Source: Actomonas sp051209155 (lineage in GTDB: Bacteria; Verrucomicrobiota; Verrucomicrobiia; Opitutales; Opitutaceae). From it: a stretch of DNA of 64,000 bases. Under the pieces are notes generated by a model that had not been told where the DNA came from, did not search any database, and saw only the letters and a program-made list of their open reading frames with translations. Both the position numbers and the translations under genes were made by a program. Every line of letters starts with the position of its first letter. Position 1 is the stretch's first letter. Shown one piece after another: positions 42,322-50,987 of this stretch. The DNA is taken from assembly GCA_051209155.1 (NCBI GenBank), contig JBPJGB010000001.1; one strand, given 5' to 3'.

Positions 42322-42335
42322 GGCGAATTGTATAT

Positions 42336-43751
42336 TCAAGGTTGGGGCTCAACTGCTATTGGATCGCCGCGAATAAGGAGGCGGGGAAGATCCGGAAATT
42401 CAGCTTCCGCTACGACTCCGACATCACGTGAAGAGCACTTCACCCCGTCGTTTCTAAATCCCATGAAACTCATATGAGGTTTGATGCTCTCAAACTCGGG
42501 TGAAAATGGTTTATTGAATGACCAAGCGCGGAGCTCCCCGCTTATCCAATCGGATAGCCAAAGGCATGGTTCCGCTTGGGAGTCGGTCACGCGAAAGCTG
42601 GCTGATGGCGCGGTGCTGATGCCGAAGTGAGCTTCGGCAAGTTTCTTGGCGGTTTCCAGCCCTCGGCTGAATCCAAGACTGAGCGCATTATTCATCCATT
42701 CCCGATACTTTCGGTCGTGAGTGAAAACTGCAGCCGTGCCGCTTGTTAGAAAATCTAAAGCGAGGTGCGAAACGACAAGTTCGACAGTCGTTGCGAGGGT
42801 GTTGGCCTGAAGAAAATAGGAGCGGTCGTTGATGAGTTCGTTCCAAGTTAGGTCCAACGGGTTCTCCTCGGATCGACGAGCCGACGCATGACAGCGGAAG
42901 AGGTGCTTTATGAATGACTCTTTTTCGACCATGCAGCCTAAGATCGTGATTTCGTTTTCTCGAACGATACGGGCGAAATCCTCTCTGATTGCCGCGCGCT
43001 TGGCATCAGGAACCTGCACCATGTGGATTTCTGACGGTGCGTTTGATCCCCAATGCTTTGCTCGCAGTGCATCCAGCAACGAATTCACACGCTGGAGCTT
43101 ACCCTCGGGGACGATGACCGGCGCGAATACGTAGACGTCTTGGAGTCTTTGGAACCCGACATCACCGGATTCGTCGATGAACACTTGGACCATCTTAGTT
43201 GGCACTTTGAGAAGATGCCGGCGTTGCATTTGCGCGATCGCGACTGCGCGCTGCTTGGCCTCAAGCTTTGCTCGTTCCTCGGCCATTATCCGGGGAATGC
43301 GCTCGGGGGACGTTTTGGCACCTGGATGATCAAGGTAAAACTGCTTTAGTTGGTCGAAGATATGCGTATTCGCAAAATTCACCAAGGGGGCGAACCAGAC
43401 ACCGTCTTCGAAATTTTCAAACTCAGCCCGGATATATGTCTTGCCGATTTTGGGGTCATCAAGACCGCCTTCGGCTACGACTTTGGTTTCTACTTCAACG
43501 AACTTCTTCAGCCACATCCAATCGTGTAGCGCAAACAGAGCTAGCGGCCAGCAGCCGCGACTAAAAGTCGGATGCTTCTTAATCCAAGCGGCAGTCGGTT
43601 CATCTGCCCAAATATAGACGCGGATTCGCTTCAACATCCGCTGAGTTGGGACGTGAGTGAATGTAATCTCCATCAAGTCATCGAGAACATCGGGCCGCAT
43701 TGTCCGCCTGATCTGCTGGCAACCCTCGTAGATATCCAGCGGCTCGCTCAC
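42336..43751 (-). CDS. DUF3800 domain protein
   Basis: 471 residues from GTG 43751, which overlaps the hsdS stop in a GTGA junction; the longer frame upstream lies within hsdS and is not used. The first 185 residues are a helical region of unknown type. The DUF3800 domain starts at FIDESGDVGF (D193-E194-S195-G196), a motif shared with RNase H-like folds. Later acidic positions include FTHDRKYREW. DUF3800 genes are frequent in restriction and defence loci, but their activity is not established. Confidence 0.8.
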   Translation of the reverse strand: MSEPLDIYEGCQQIRRTMRPDVLDDLMEITFTHVPTQRMLKRIRVYIWADEPTAAWIKKHPTFSRGCWPLALFALHDWMWLKKFVEVETKVVAEGGLDDPKIGKTYIRAEFENFEDGVWFAPLVNFANTHIFDQLKQFYLDHPGAKTSPERIPRIMAEERAKLEAKQRAVAIAQMQRRHLLKVPTKMVQVFIDESGDVGFQRLQDVYVFAPVIVPEGKLQRVNSLLDALRAKHWGSNAPSEIHMVQVPDAKRAAIREDFARIVRENEITILGCMVEKESFIKHLFRCHASARRSEENPLDLTWNELINDRSYFLQANTLATTVELVVSHLALDFLTSGTAAVFTHDRKYREWMNNALSLGFSRGLETAKKLAEAHFGISTAPSASFRVTDSQAEPCLWLSDWISGELRAWSFNKPFSPEFESIKPHMSFMGFRNDGVKCSSRDVGVVAEAEFPDLPRLLIRGDPIAVEPQP

Positions 43752-45061
43752 GTGTTCACCTCCATGGATGCAACAGGTAGGTTTCCGCCCAGCAGCTTGG
43801 GCAGGAGCGTGTCGCGCAGGGTGGCGAGGGTGCGGGATTGGTGGAGGTTGGCGTGCATCCGGCCAACCATCGGCTGAATCTGATCGTTGAACGCTTTTGC
43901 GATAGATGGAGGCGGAAGAGCGATTTTGAACGAGCTCAGGTCGGTCCAGTTCGTGCGTGGCATCTTGGTGCCGGTGGAGTGCTTGTCGGCGAACTGAACG
44001 GCAGCGTCGCTGCTGGCGTGACCGAGCATAAATCCGAACCATTCGGGTTTGGATGGGGCGAGGACTAGGATGTCGGTGGAGCAAACGCCGGAGACAGGTG
44101 CGACCCCGACCTTATGGAAGTAGGGACGCAATTTTCCGAAGAGGATTTCGCCTTTCTGAAATGCCGTTTTTCCACTCTTGACCTCGGCTGACGGCTCCCA
44201 ATCGCCGAGGGCGATCGAATGACGAGGCATGTGCTCCAAGGCGATATAAGGCGTGTTTGGGGCGATCTCGTTTGGGTGAACGGAACGACGGGGATTGGTC
44301 GCGACATCACTAAGCGTTCCGGCGGTCCAGCCGGTGGGGATCTCGCCGAGGGCGGATTCATGGAATCCGGAGGGGAAGAGGGCGGCAGTTTGTTCGTCCG
44401 TGCCGACGGGTGGGCGGTCGGCGGCTGCTTTGGCGTGGACGGGGTCGAAATCCACGAACCAGCTCTGGAATAGCGCCCGCGCCATCGCCTCCAGCGTCGC
44501 GTTCATCCGCCGGTTTAACTCGATCTTGTCGTCCAGCGTCCCAAGGATTCGCGCGATGGCTTTTTGTTCGGGGAGGGGCGGGACGATTGCAGACAGTGCC
44601 CGCTGCGAAGTGATCGGGACTTGGTTGCGTGTGGTTTGGCTCATCACCGCCGCCAACTGATTTTGGAAATCGCGTCCCGTGAAATACGCCGCGAGATAGC
44701 GAGGATCTAGCTTCGAAGGGTCAGTGCGAAAATAGGTGAGGGACGTGCCAATCAGGATTCGTCCCTCGAATTCAGGCATAACCGCAACTCGACCGATGGT
44801 CGCATTGTGCGAAAGCAAGACGTCTTTAGGTCTCACAAAGCCAATACGCAGCGCATCGGCCTTTTCGTCCGCGAGACGTGGCGCACCTTCGATGTCTACG
44901 TTTCCCGCGCTTAGGTTTTTCGCTGTTAGAAAAGGGACACCCTGGGAACCGAATTTTTCGACGCGAGGATACATCGAGCCGTGGTTGCCATCCTTGTGGC
45001 CGACAATGGCACCTGCGTCGATCAAGGCCTGAATGGTAATTCGTGGCCACTCAGTCGCCAT
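43748..45061 (-). CDS. hsdS: Type I restriction system specificity subunit S
   Basis: 437 residues from ATG 45061 (MATEWPRITIQALID). Two target-recognition domains are visible, each ending in a conserved helix: IVPPLPEQKAIARILGTLDDKIELNRRMNATLE in the middle and IALPPPSIAKAFNDQIQPMVGRM at the C-terminus. Two TRDs imply a bipartite recognition site; the site itself cannot be read from sequence. It starts 84 bases after hsdM and overlaps the DUF3800 gene by 4 bases. Confidence 0.95.
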   Translation of the reverse strand: MATEWPRITIQALIDAGAIVGHKDGNHGSMYPRVEKFGSQGVPFLTAKNLSAGNVDIEGAPRLADEKADALRIGFVRPKDVLLSHNATIGRVAVMPEFEGRILIGTSLTYFRTDPSKLDPRYLAAYFTGRDFQNQLAAVMSQTTRNQVPITSQRALSAIVPPLPEQKAIARILGTLDDKIELNRRMNATLEAMARALFQSWFVDFDPVHAKAAADRPPVGTDEQTAALFPSGFHESALGEIPTGWTAGTLSDVATNPRRSVHPNEIAPNTPYIALEHMPRHSIALGDWEPSAEVKSGKTAFQKGEILFGKLRPYFHKVGVAPVSGVCSTDILVLAPSKPEWFGFMLGHASSDAAVQFADKHSTGTKMPRTNWTDLSSFKIALPPPSIAKAFNDQIQPMVGRMHANLHQSRTLATLRDTLLPKLLGGNLPVASMEVNT

Positions 45062-45145
45062 AACCGACCCCCTCCAGATTCGCTTTGACGGCCTGGTCCA
45101 TCCCACGGTCGCGGGACGACTCGGACTGCCTTGTGAGTGATTGCG

Positions 45146-46825
45146 TCATTCGAAACCGAGGGACTTCAGGTTGGCTCGGATGGCGATTTCCAGTTCGGAC
45201 GATTTCTCGAACTGGGCGTCTAGCTCGGTAATGAGCTTCTGCATCTTTTCGTCGAAGGGTTCGCTGTCGTCCGCGACATCCTCGGCTCCGACGTAGCGAC
45301 CCGGAGTGAGCACGTGGCCGTGGGCGGCGATTTCGTCGAGGGTGGCAGATTTGCAGAAGCCTTTGACGTCGGCGTAGTCCTTGCCTCGTTTCCAAGCCCG
45401 GAAGGTGCCGGTAATTTTCTCCATGTCCTCGGCGGTGAAGTCGCGGAGGACGCGGTCCTTCATGTAACCGAGTTGGCGGGCGTCGATGAAGAGGACTTCG
45501 CCAGAGCGATCGCGGGTAGGCGGTTTGCCGGACGACACGGAGGTAGTCCCTCCCTTATGCTTGGTCAGGAACCAGACGCAGGCGGGGATCTGGGTGTTGG
45601 TGAAGAGTTGGCCCGGGAGGGCGAGCATACACTCGACGAGGTCGTCTTCGACGAGGGCTTTGCGGATTTCGCCTTCGCCTTTGGTATTGGACGACATGGA
45701 GCCGTTGGCCAGCAGCAGGGCCATGGAGCCGTGCGGGGCGAGGTGATACAGCATGTGCTGCACCCAGGCGAAGTTGGCGTTGCTTTTGGGCGGCGTGCCG
45801 TAGACCCAGCGCGGGTCGCCTTCCAGCCGGCCGTCCCACCATTCGCTGATGTTGAAGGGCGGGTTGGCCATCACGTAGTCGGCTCGGAGGTCGCGATGCT
45901 GATCAAAGAGGAAGGTGTCGGCGGGTTGTTTGCCGAAATTGAAGTCAATGCCGCGGATGGCCATGTTCATCGCGGCGAGGCGCCAGGTGGTGGGGTTGCT
46001 CTCCTGGCCGTAAACGGAGATCGCGCCGAGTTTGCCGCCGTGGGCCTCGATAAAGGCTTCGCTCTGGACGAAGAAGCCGCCGGAGCCCATGGCGGGGTCG
46101 TAGACTTTGCCCGAGTAGGGCTCGAGCATGGAGACGATGACGGAGACGATGCTCTTGGGCGTGTAGTATTGGCCGCCTTTCTTGCCCTCGGCCAAGGCGA
46201 ACTGGCCGAGGAAGTATTCGTAAACGTGGCCGAGGATGTCCTTGGCGTTAAGGCTGGCGTGGCGGAAGGGGATGGCCGAGACGACTTCGCTGATGAGGCC
46301 GATGAGCTTGGACGGCTCCAGTTGGAGCTGCATGTAACGGTTCTTCTCGATGACACCTTTGAGGCGGGGGTTGTCCTTTTCGACGGCTTCGAGGGCGTCG
46401 TCGATGAGGCGGGCGACGGAGCGGAAGGTGTAGGGTGTGCCGTCGGCGAGCGTGAGGGGCGTGTCGGGCGCGAGCGGGGCGCTGTCCTGGATGAACTGCC
46501 AACGGGCGAGTGGCGGGACCCAAAAGACGTTTTGCTCGGTGAAGTAGTCACGGTCCTCCAACTCGGCCTGGATGCCGGCCTCGTAGGCGGCGTCGGAGTC
46601 GAAGTCATCGCGATCGAGGGTGTAGATGCTGTCCGGGTCGCGGAAGGCGGTGTCCAGCTCCTCGCGGCGCAGGTCGAAGGCGTCGGAGACGTATTTGAGG
46701 AAGATGAGGCCGAGGACGGCGTGTTTGTAGACGGCGGCGTCGAGGTTGGAGCGGAGCCGGTCAGCGGCGTTCCAGAGCTTCTTGTCGAGGTCTTCGAGAA
46801 AGGCTTGTTCGTCAGAAGTGGACAT
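45146..46825 (-). CDS. hsdM: Type I restriction system adenine methyltransferase subunit M
   Basis: 559 residues from ATG 46825 (MSTSDEQAFLEDLDKKLW). The HsdM N-terminal domain (DAAVYKHAVLGLIFLKYVSDAF) is followed by the N6-adenine methyltransferase: SAM motif I region VYDPAMGSGGFFVQSE and catalytic motif IV DYVMANPPFNISEWW. It methylates the recognition site together with HsdS and joins HsdR for restriction. First gene of the long minus-strand operon that runs through to 32426. Confidence 0.97.
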   Translation of the reverse strand: MSTSDEQAFLEDLDKKLWNAADRLRSNLDAAVYKHAVLGLIFLKYVSDAFDLRREELDTAFRDPDSIYTLDRDDFDSDAAYEAGIQAELEDRDYFTEQNVFWVPPLARWQFIQDSAPLAPDTPLTLADGTPYTFRSVARLIDDALEAVEKDNPRLKGVIEKNRYMQLQLEPSKLIGLISEVVSAIPFRHASLNAKDILGHVYEYFLGQFALAEGKKGGQYYTPKSIVSVIVSMLEPYSGKVYDPAMGSGGFFVQSEAFIEAHGGKLGAISVYGQESNPTTWRLAAMNMAIRGIDFNFGKQPADTFLFDQHRDLRADYVMANPPFNISEWWDGRLEGDPRWVYGTPPKSNANFAWVQHMLYHLAPHGSMALLLANGSMSSNTKGEGEIRKALVEDDLVECMLALPGQLFTNTQIPACVWFLTKHKGGTTSVSSGKPPTRDRSGEVLFIDARQLGYMKDRVLRDFTAEDMEKITGTFRAWKRGKDYADVKGFCKSATLDEIAAHGHVLTPGRYVGAEDVADDSEPFDEKMQKLITELDAQFEKSSELEIAIRANLKSLGFE

Positions 46826-47128
46826 GGGCAAGGGTCACAGCGAGGCACGGAGGTGCGCTGAAGCGTGGGGCCGTGCGAGAGCACGGGTGCGAAGGCTGGC
46901 GCCGCGGAGTCGAAGATGAGGTCCGGTCATTCCTGAGGAGGGGTGCAGGACCAACGTGCGGGCCAGTTACAACGTTGATCGCCTAGACCAAGGCAGGTGG
47001 GAACCGAGGCGACAAGCCTGAGCGGCGGGTGAGTGAAAAATACTGGGGACGAATGGTGCTCGGACCGGGAAATTATCGATCGTGGTGGTCGAAGAGCGCG
47101 GTCGCGCTCCAGAGGACCGGTCCATTCG
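46826..47128. other. Intergenic region upstream of hsdM
   Basis: About 300 bases between the DUF4258-like gene and hsdM. No gene-sized frame with credible coding. It contains short inverted pieces (GGTGCGCTGAAGCGTG, CGTGCGAGAGCACG) and probably the hsdM promoter, which I cannot place. Confidence 0.4.
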
Positions 47129-47518
47129 TCAATTGTTGAAGTGATATTTCGTTGATGACGACTTGAGCCGTTGCCTGTTCAGCTCGTGAATGAGCTGCGG
47201 GGGGGCGGGATACACGGTAACTAAAACGAACGTGTGGCGAATTCTGTCGAAACCTAGGACGTAGATAACGTCGCCGTAGAGGTAAGGACATGATGGCGTA
47301 TGGGATTGCGGGTCCATTGACAGATGGACGCGAAGTTGGGGCTTCAAGGAGGTGATTGAGTTCCCCCGAGCCAACGCGATCTTCGTCATTCGAACAGTCG
47401 CCTCTCGGCTCCAACCCAATCTCTCTTTCGATCTCTTTGCCGCATGATCAGAGACATAGATTTCAGACGAAGACGGGAGGCTGAAAGTGGAAGGTAATGT
47501 TTTCATTTCGATGGTCAT
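47129..47518 (-). CDS. Small DUF4258-like protein
   Basis: 129 residues from ATG 47518; longer in-frame starts (47590, 47629) would overlap the upstream gene. The segment YVSDHAAKRSKERLGWSREA and the closing GDVIYVLGFDRIRHTFVLVTV resemble DUF4258/RelE-like small proteins with an HAxxRxxxR pattern. These are often toxins without a known partner. It follows the next gene upstream closely and may share its promoter. Confidence 0.5.
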   Translation of the reverse strand: MTIEMKTLPSTFSLPSSSEIYVSDHAAKRSKERLGWSREATVRMTKIALARGNSITSLKPQLRVHLSMDPQSHTPSCPYLYGDVIYVLGFDRIRHTFVLVTVYPAPPQLIHELNRQRLKSSSTKYHFNN

Positions 47519-47555
47519 TGGAGGGAAGTCGTAAGGTCGATCAGTTGGCCGCTGA

Positions 47556-48143
47556 TTACTCCGACCCGCGAAGTTTTGACTCATAGTCATGCTCGGGGAG
47601 TAGTTCCCAGTTCCCGCCTTTGACTTCACGAAGGATGACCGTGTCGCCCTCTTTAATGCGGTGGTCTCTGTAGAATTTTCCTATCTGGCTCCGTTCCCTC
47701 AGCTTGTTTCCGGGAAGGCAAACATCAGTCGAAAACGAATCCCCGTTGGGGAGTGTGATGTGAAAGTTCTCGCCCACTCGGACTTGGCCTAGCTTTCGGG
47801 CCCTGGTCAGCGTCAGCAGATTTTGGTTGAGCATGCCGGCTGTAACGCGAATCCGAAGCACGCGAAGCCCGTAGCCAACAACCTTACCGTCCTCGACGTC
47901 CTCCAGCATCAGGCGGGCTTCGCAGATCTCCAACGCGCCGTTCTCGATAGAATCGATCTGTTTGAGGAACGACCGGATTTCGTTAATACTTTTAACAAAG
48001 TGTAACGTTATTTCAGTTTCACCTTCTCTGATGAAGGATGCTGCTTCGTCCTTCAGGCGCTCTTCGATGTGCTGCATTTCCTCGCGAAGAAGGTCGCATG
48101 CCTTTCGGATGTTCTTTCTGGTTTTGTCATTCTTCTGGTTCAT
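47556..48143 (-). CDS. Hypothetical protein with possible B3-like C-terminal fold
   Basis: 195 residues from ATG 48143 (MNQKNDKTRKNIRKACDLL). The first half is a charged coiled coil (LLREEMQHIEERLKDEAASF). The C-terminal half is strand-rich, ending QIGKFYRDHRIKEGDTVILR, a pattern seen in DNA-binding pseudobarrel (B3-like) domains of some restriction enzymes. The similarity is too weak for a firm call. Confidence 0.5.
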   Translation of the reverse strand: MNQKNDKTRKNIRKACDLLREEMQHIEERLKDEAASFIREGETEITLHFVKSINEIRSFLKQIDSIENGALEICEARLMLEDVEDGKVVGYGLRVLRIRVTAGMLNQNLLTLTRARKLGQVRVGENFHITLPNGDSFSTDVCLPGNKLRERSQIGKFYRDHRIKEGDTVILREVKGGNWELLPEHDYESKLRGSE

Positions 48144-48266
48144 GTCGACCAGCGTTACGAGCTGAATCGGGCGAGTCAAGTTAGAAATATAAAAAATAAC
48201 ATACGGGGCAAATGGGCGTTGTTCGGCAGGGCTTTGAGGGCGCTGGTTGACACCGCGGCGGTGTCG

Positions 48267-48452
48267 ATGAGCCGCAAACAAAAGAATCGTTCGAGCAAGT
48301 CACGGAAACCTACCACGACGCAGAAGCGACGACCGAAAGCGCAACCGTCACCCGAGCAGGTGGACTGGTTGGTCGTGATTGATCGCGCTTTGACGCTACT
48401 GCGGATCGTGTGGAACTTGATGCGTGTGTTTGGCTGGTGTCCCAACGAATGA
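48267..48452 (+). CDS. Possible small basic membrane protein, 61 aa
   Basis: MSRKQKNRSSKSRKPTTTQK continues with a very basic region, then one hydrophobic segment (LTLLRIVWNLMRVFGW). It is preceded by the near-palindrome GACACCGC-G-GCGGTGTC, in which the ATG is embedded. Could be spurious. If real, it lies tail-to-tail with tniQ, in the short gap at the end of the transposition module. Confidence 0.35.
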   Translation: MSRKQKNRSSKSRKPTTTQKRRPKAQPSPEQVDWLVVIDRALTLLRIVWNLMRVFGWCPNE

Positions 48453-48457
48453 GCACG

Positions 48458-49795
48458 CTATCGGTATGGGTTCGCGGCTCGGATTGCGGAGGGGAAGGTG
48501 ACGACTTTGGGCCAGTGGTGTTCGCCGGCGATCAGGACTTCGGCGAAGGCTCGGCGGGCGTGGGGACGAGCGAAGAGGCCGGGGCGGCGCAGGACGTCGG
48601 CGATCGTGCGTTGGGTGATGGGCACGCCGTTGTGGTGGCAGGTTTGGATGGCGATGGAGATGTCGGCTTTGAGCTGGTGCTGACGGTTCTGGGCTTCGTA
48701 GGTGCGGCGTTGGCGAGACTTGCTGCCGATGATGCCACAGAGGGTGGGTTCACGTCTCCGCAGGGAGCGAACGTCGATGTGGAACTCGCGGGCGATTTCG
48801 CTGAGGCGGGTTGCCTGCGGTATGGGTCGTTTGCTCTCGGTGCGCAGGCGGCGGCGGATCGCGTTCCAATCGTGTTCGGTGGGTTGCCGGGATTCGCGGA
48901 GATTGAAGGAGAGTTGTTGGGGTTGGTCGGCGGGATTCTCTGCGAGTGACGGGTCTCGTGCCATGGCGGCGTAGAGATCGAACTGTAACAGCCGGGCGAG
49001 CCGTAGGCCCTGCGGAAATGGCGGGGCGTGGTTTCCGTGCCACCAACCCCAGGCGGTCGATTTCGGGGTTTCGGTGGCTTTGGTCAGGGCATTGAGATGA
49101 GGCAAGCCGAGGCCGGAGCATAGGTCCTTCAGGTGCTGGCCGCATAGCGGATGAAGTGGTGCCTGATGTGTGAGGTGTTGGCGGATGAAGGCGTCGGCTT
49201 GGCTGGAGGCGATGAACTCGGGTGACGCGGGATCAACCCGGGGCGGGATCGTCTTGGCCGAGATCAAGGAGTGATCGCAGTGATGGCAGCGAAGCACCTG
49301 CGACCGCGGGTGAAGGGTGGTCGGTGTTCGGCCGCACCGGGGGCACTGGCTTTGCAGGCGCGTGTGGTGGACTGGGCAGACCGTCGTCGGTTGCAGCGTC
49401 CAGGAGAGTCGATGGTAGGGCTCGGAGTCTTGGGCGAGGCAGAGCGGGCACCATCTGAGCTTCGGCGAGAAGAGACCTTGGGGCGGAAAGTGTTCGTCCC
49501 ATGGCGTTGTGGTGAGAGGGGCGAGATCGATGTCCGGCACGCACTTGGCGAGGGCCTTCAGCCACGCGGTGGCGTGGCTGTGGCCGTTGATGTTGCGCGT
49601 GAAATACAGCTTGGCGGTGGCTTTGCGCCAACGGCCCGTGAATCGCGGGTCGTTGGCTGAAGCGTGCGCGAGCAGGCGATGCAAGAGTTGACCGGGAACC
49701 GTATCGATCGACGCAGCGAGGCGTTGAACATAGCTGCTCAAGGCCTCGGGTTGCCCTGCTTCAATCCCGAGCGGTTGGAGCGGCGATTTCATCAC
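48458..49795 (-). CDS. tniQ: TniQ/TnsD-family transposition target selector
   Basis: 445 residues. The TniQ core carries two zinc-ribbon clusters: C116-x2-C119 (RWCPLCLAQDSEPYHRLSW), C140PVHH, C151-x2-C154 and C170-x2-C173. The C-terminal 200 residues extend past the core and include helix-turn-helix-like segments (ATRLSEIAREFHIDVRSLRR; TQRTIADVLRRPGLFARP), as in longer TnsD-type target-site binders. It overlaps the ATPase stop by 4 bases (ATGA). It should recruit the transposase to a target, possibly a tRNA or a conserved gene. Confidence 0.88.
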   Translation of the reverse strand: MMKSPLQPLGIEAGQPEALSSYVQRLAASIDTVPGQLLHRLLAHASANDPRFTGRWRKATAKLYFTRNINGHSHATAWLKALAKCVPDIDLAPLTTTPWDEHFPPQGLFSPKLRWCPLCLAQDSEPYHRLSWTLQPTTVCPVHHTRLQSQCPRCGRTPTTLHPRSQVLRCHHCDHSLISAKTIPPRVDPASPEFIASSQADAFIRQHLTHQAPLHPLCGQHLKDLCSGLGLPHLNALTKATETPKSTAWGWWHGNHAPPFPQGLRLARLLQFDLYAAMARDPSLAENPADQPQQLSFNLRESRQPTEHDWNAIRRRLRTESKRPIPQATRLSEIAREFHIDVRSLRRREPTLCGIIGSKSRQRRTYEAQNRQHQLKADISIAIQTCHHNGVPITQRTIADVLRRPGLFARPHARRAFAEVLIAGEHHWPKVVTFPSAIRAANPYR

Positions 49796-50973
49796 GCCGC
49801 CTTTCCTTTCGGCGCGGCGTCACGGGTCGCTTTCCGATTGCCAGGTTGGGGGCGCTTGGCCCTCCCGCCCTTCGCCTTGTCCTTCTCCTTGGGTGGAGCC
49901 GGCGGAGGCGGCGAGGCTTCTTGGGCTGTTGCCGGCGTCTGGAAGACCGAGCGCGCAGGGCTTAGCCAGTCGCGGTAAAGATCCAGTTCCTCCTCGGCCG
50001 AACGCACCTCACTCATCTTCGGGGTCGTGCGCTCGATGTTGGCTCGGGAGAGGGAGCCTGACCCGCGTTGGTAGGCGTCGATCATGGCTTGGCGTAGCCA
50101 GCGCGATACCCGCGAGACATCTCCGCCTACCGCTAGTGCCATGTTTATGGACGAAATAGCCTGAATCGTCGCGTCCTGTAGCGCGACCTTGCGCAACAGC
50201 ATTTTGATGATTCTTGCCCAGTCCTTCATGTCGCTGACCGCGTTCGGATCATAGAGCCGCTGATTCACCCAGCGTGCTTCTGGGATACGGTCGTGTGCGA
50301 TCGCTACTCGCATTTTGAGGAGCGACTTTCGATGTCCAAGGAGGACGAAGGTAGTCTGGGAGTCGCGCGCGATATCCCGCAGGAACTCGCAGATACGTGG
50401 GCCAGATTTGCGCGCTTCATTCGACGCAAAGAGCTGATCCGCCTGCGTTATAAAAACGACAGAGACGTTGCGCCGAACGAGGACAGTCAATGCCTTCAGG
50501 TGGGGCTCCTGTGGCAAGTTGGCCGCCTCCACTATCTCCAGCTCGAATGGAGCGGAAGACGTTGTCACTTGAGTGCCGAAACTGCGGGTATGTTCAAGGC
50601 AGCAACGTCGGCGGGTGGCCGCTTCGATGCGATCCACCAAAAGGCCGCGTTGCTCCGCGAATTTGCCGCCTGCCGGGGGGAGCGCAATTGTTACAGATTG
50701 CCGCGGGGAAAGCGAAGCGGGTAGCCCGTCTTTGCTCAGTTCTGCCACGTGGCGCCGCAAGTGATCGATGATCTCGGGCGCATCCACGGCTGGTGAGTGG
50801 CCAACAATGACGACCCCGCCGCGACCGACATCGGAGATAGCGCCGGCGATGTCGCGCATGAACTCGCGGCGACTTTCGGCCGCATCGATCCGATTGGCGA
50901 GGTCGGCCAAGACTTCCGGGGCTCCTGCCGAAAGGTCCGTCTCGGGAAACAGATAAAGCTGCTGATCAAACAT
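49792..50973 (-). CDS. TnsC/TniB-like AAA protein with degenerate nucleotide-binding motifs
   Basis: 393 residues preceded by a strong ribosome binding site (GGAGGAATTTTT before ATG 50973). Order and size point to TnsC/TniB. The P-loop position reads VVIVGHSPAVDAPEI (G58-H-S-P-A-V-D-A65), without the GK(S/T). The Walker B position reads VVFITQADQLF (D179), also degenerate. Downstream, TTFVLLGHRKSL matches the sensor-1 strand of TniB. The C-terminal 50 residues are lysine/proline-rich. Either an ATP-independent adaptor or a protein that binds nucleotide unusually; both would be unusual for this family. Confidence 0.75.
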   Translation of the reverse strand: MFDQQLYLFPETDLSAGAPEVLADLANRIDAAESRREFMRDIAGAISDVGRGGVVIVGHSPAVDAPEIIDHLRRHVAELSKDGLPASLSPRQSVTIALPPAGGKFAEQRGLLVDRIEAATRRRCCLEHTRSFGTQVTTSSAPFELEIVEAANLPQEPHLKALTVLVRRNVSVVFITQADQLFASNEARKSGPRICEFLRDIARDSQTTFVLLGHRKSLLKMRVAIAHDRIPEARWVNQRLYDPNAVSDMKDWARIIKMLLRKVALQDATIQAISSINMALAVGGDVSRVSRWLRQAMIDAYQRGSGSLSRANIERTTPKMSEVRSAEEELDLYRDWLSPARSVFQTPATAQEASPPPPAPPKEKDKAKGGRAKRPQPGNRKATRDAAPKGKAA

Positions 50974-50987
50974 AAAAATTCCTCCAA

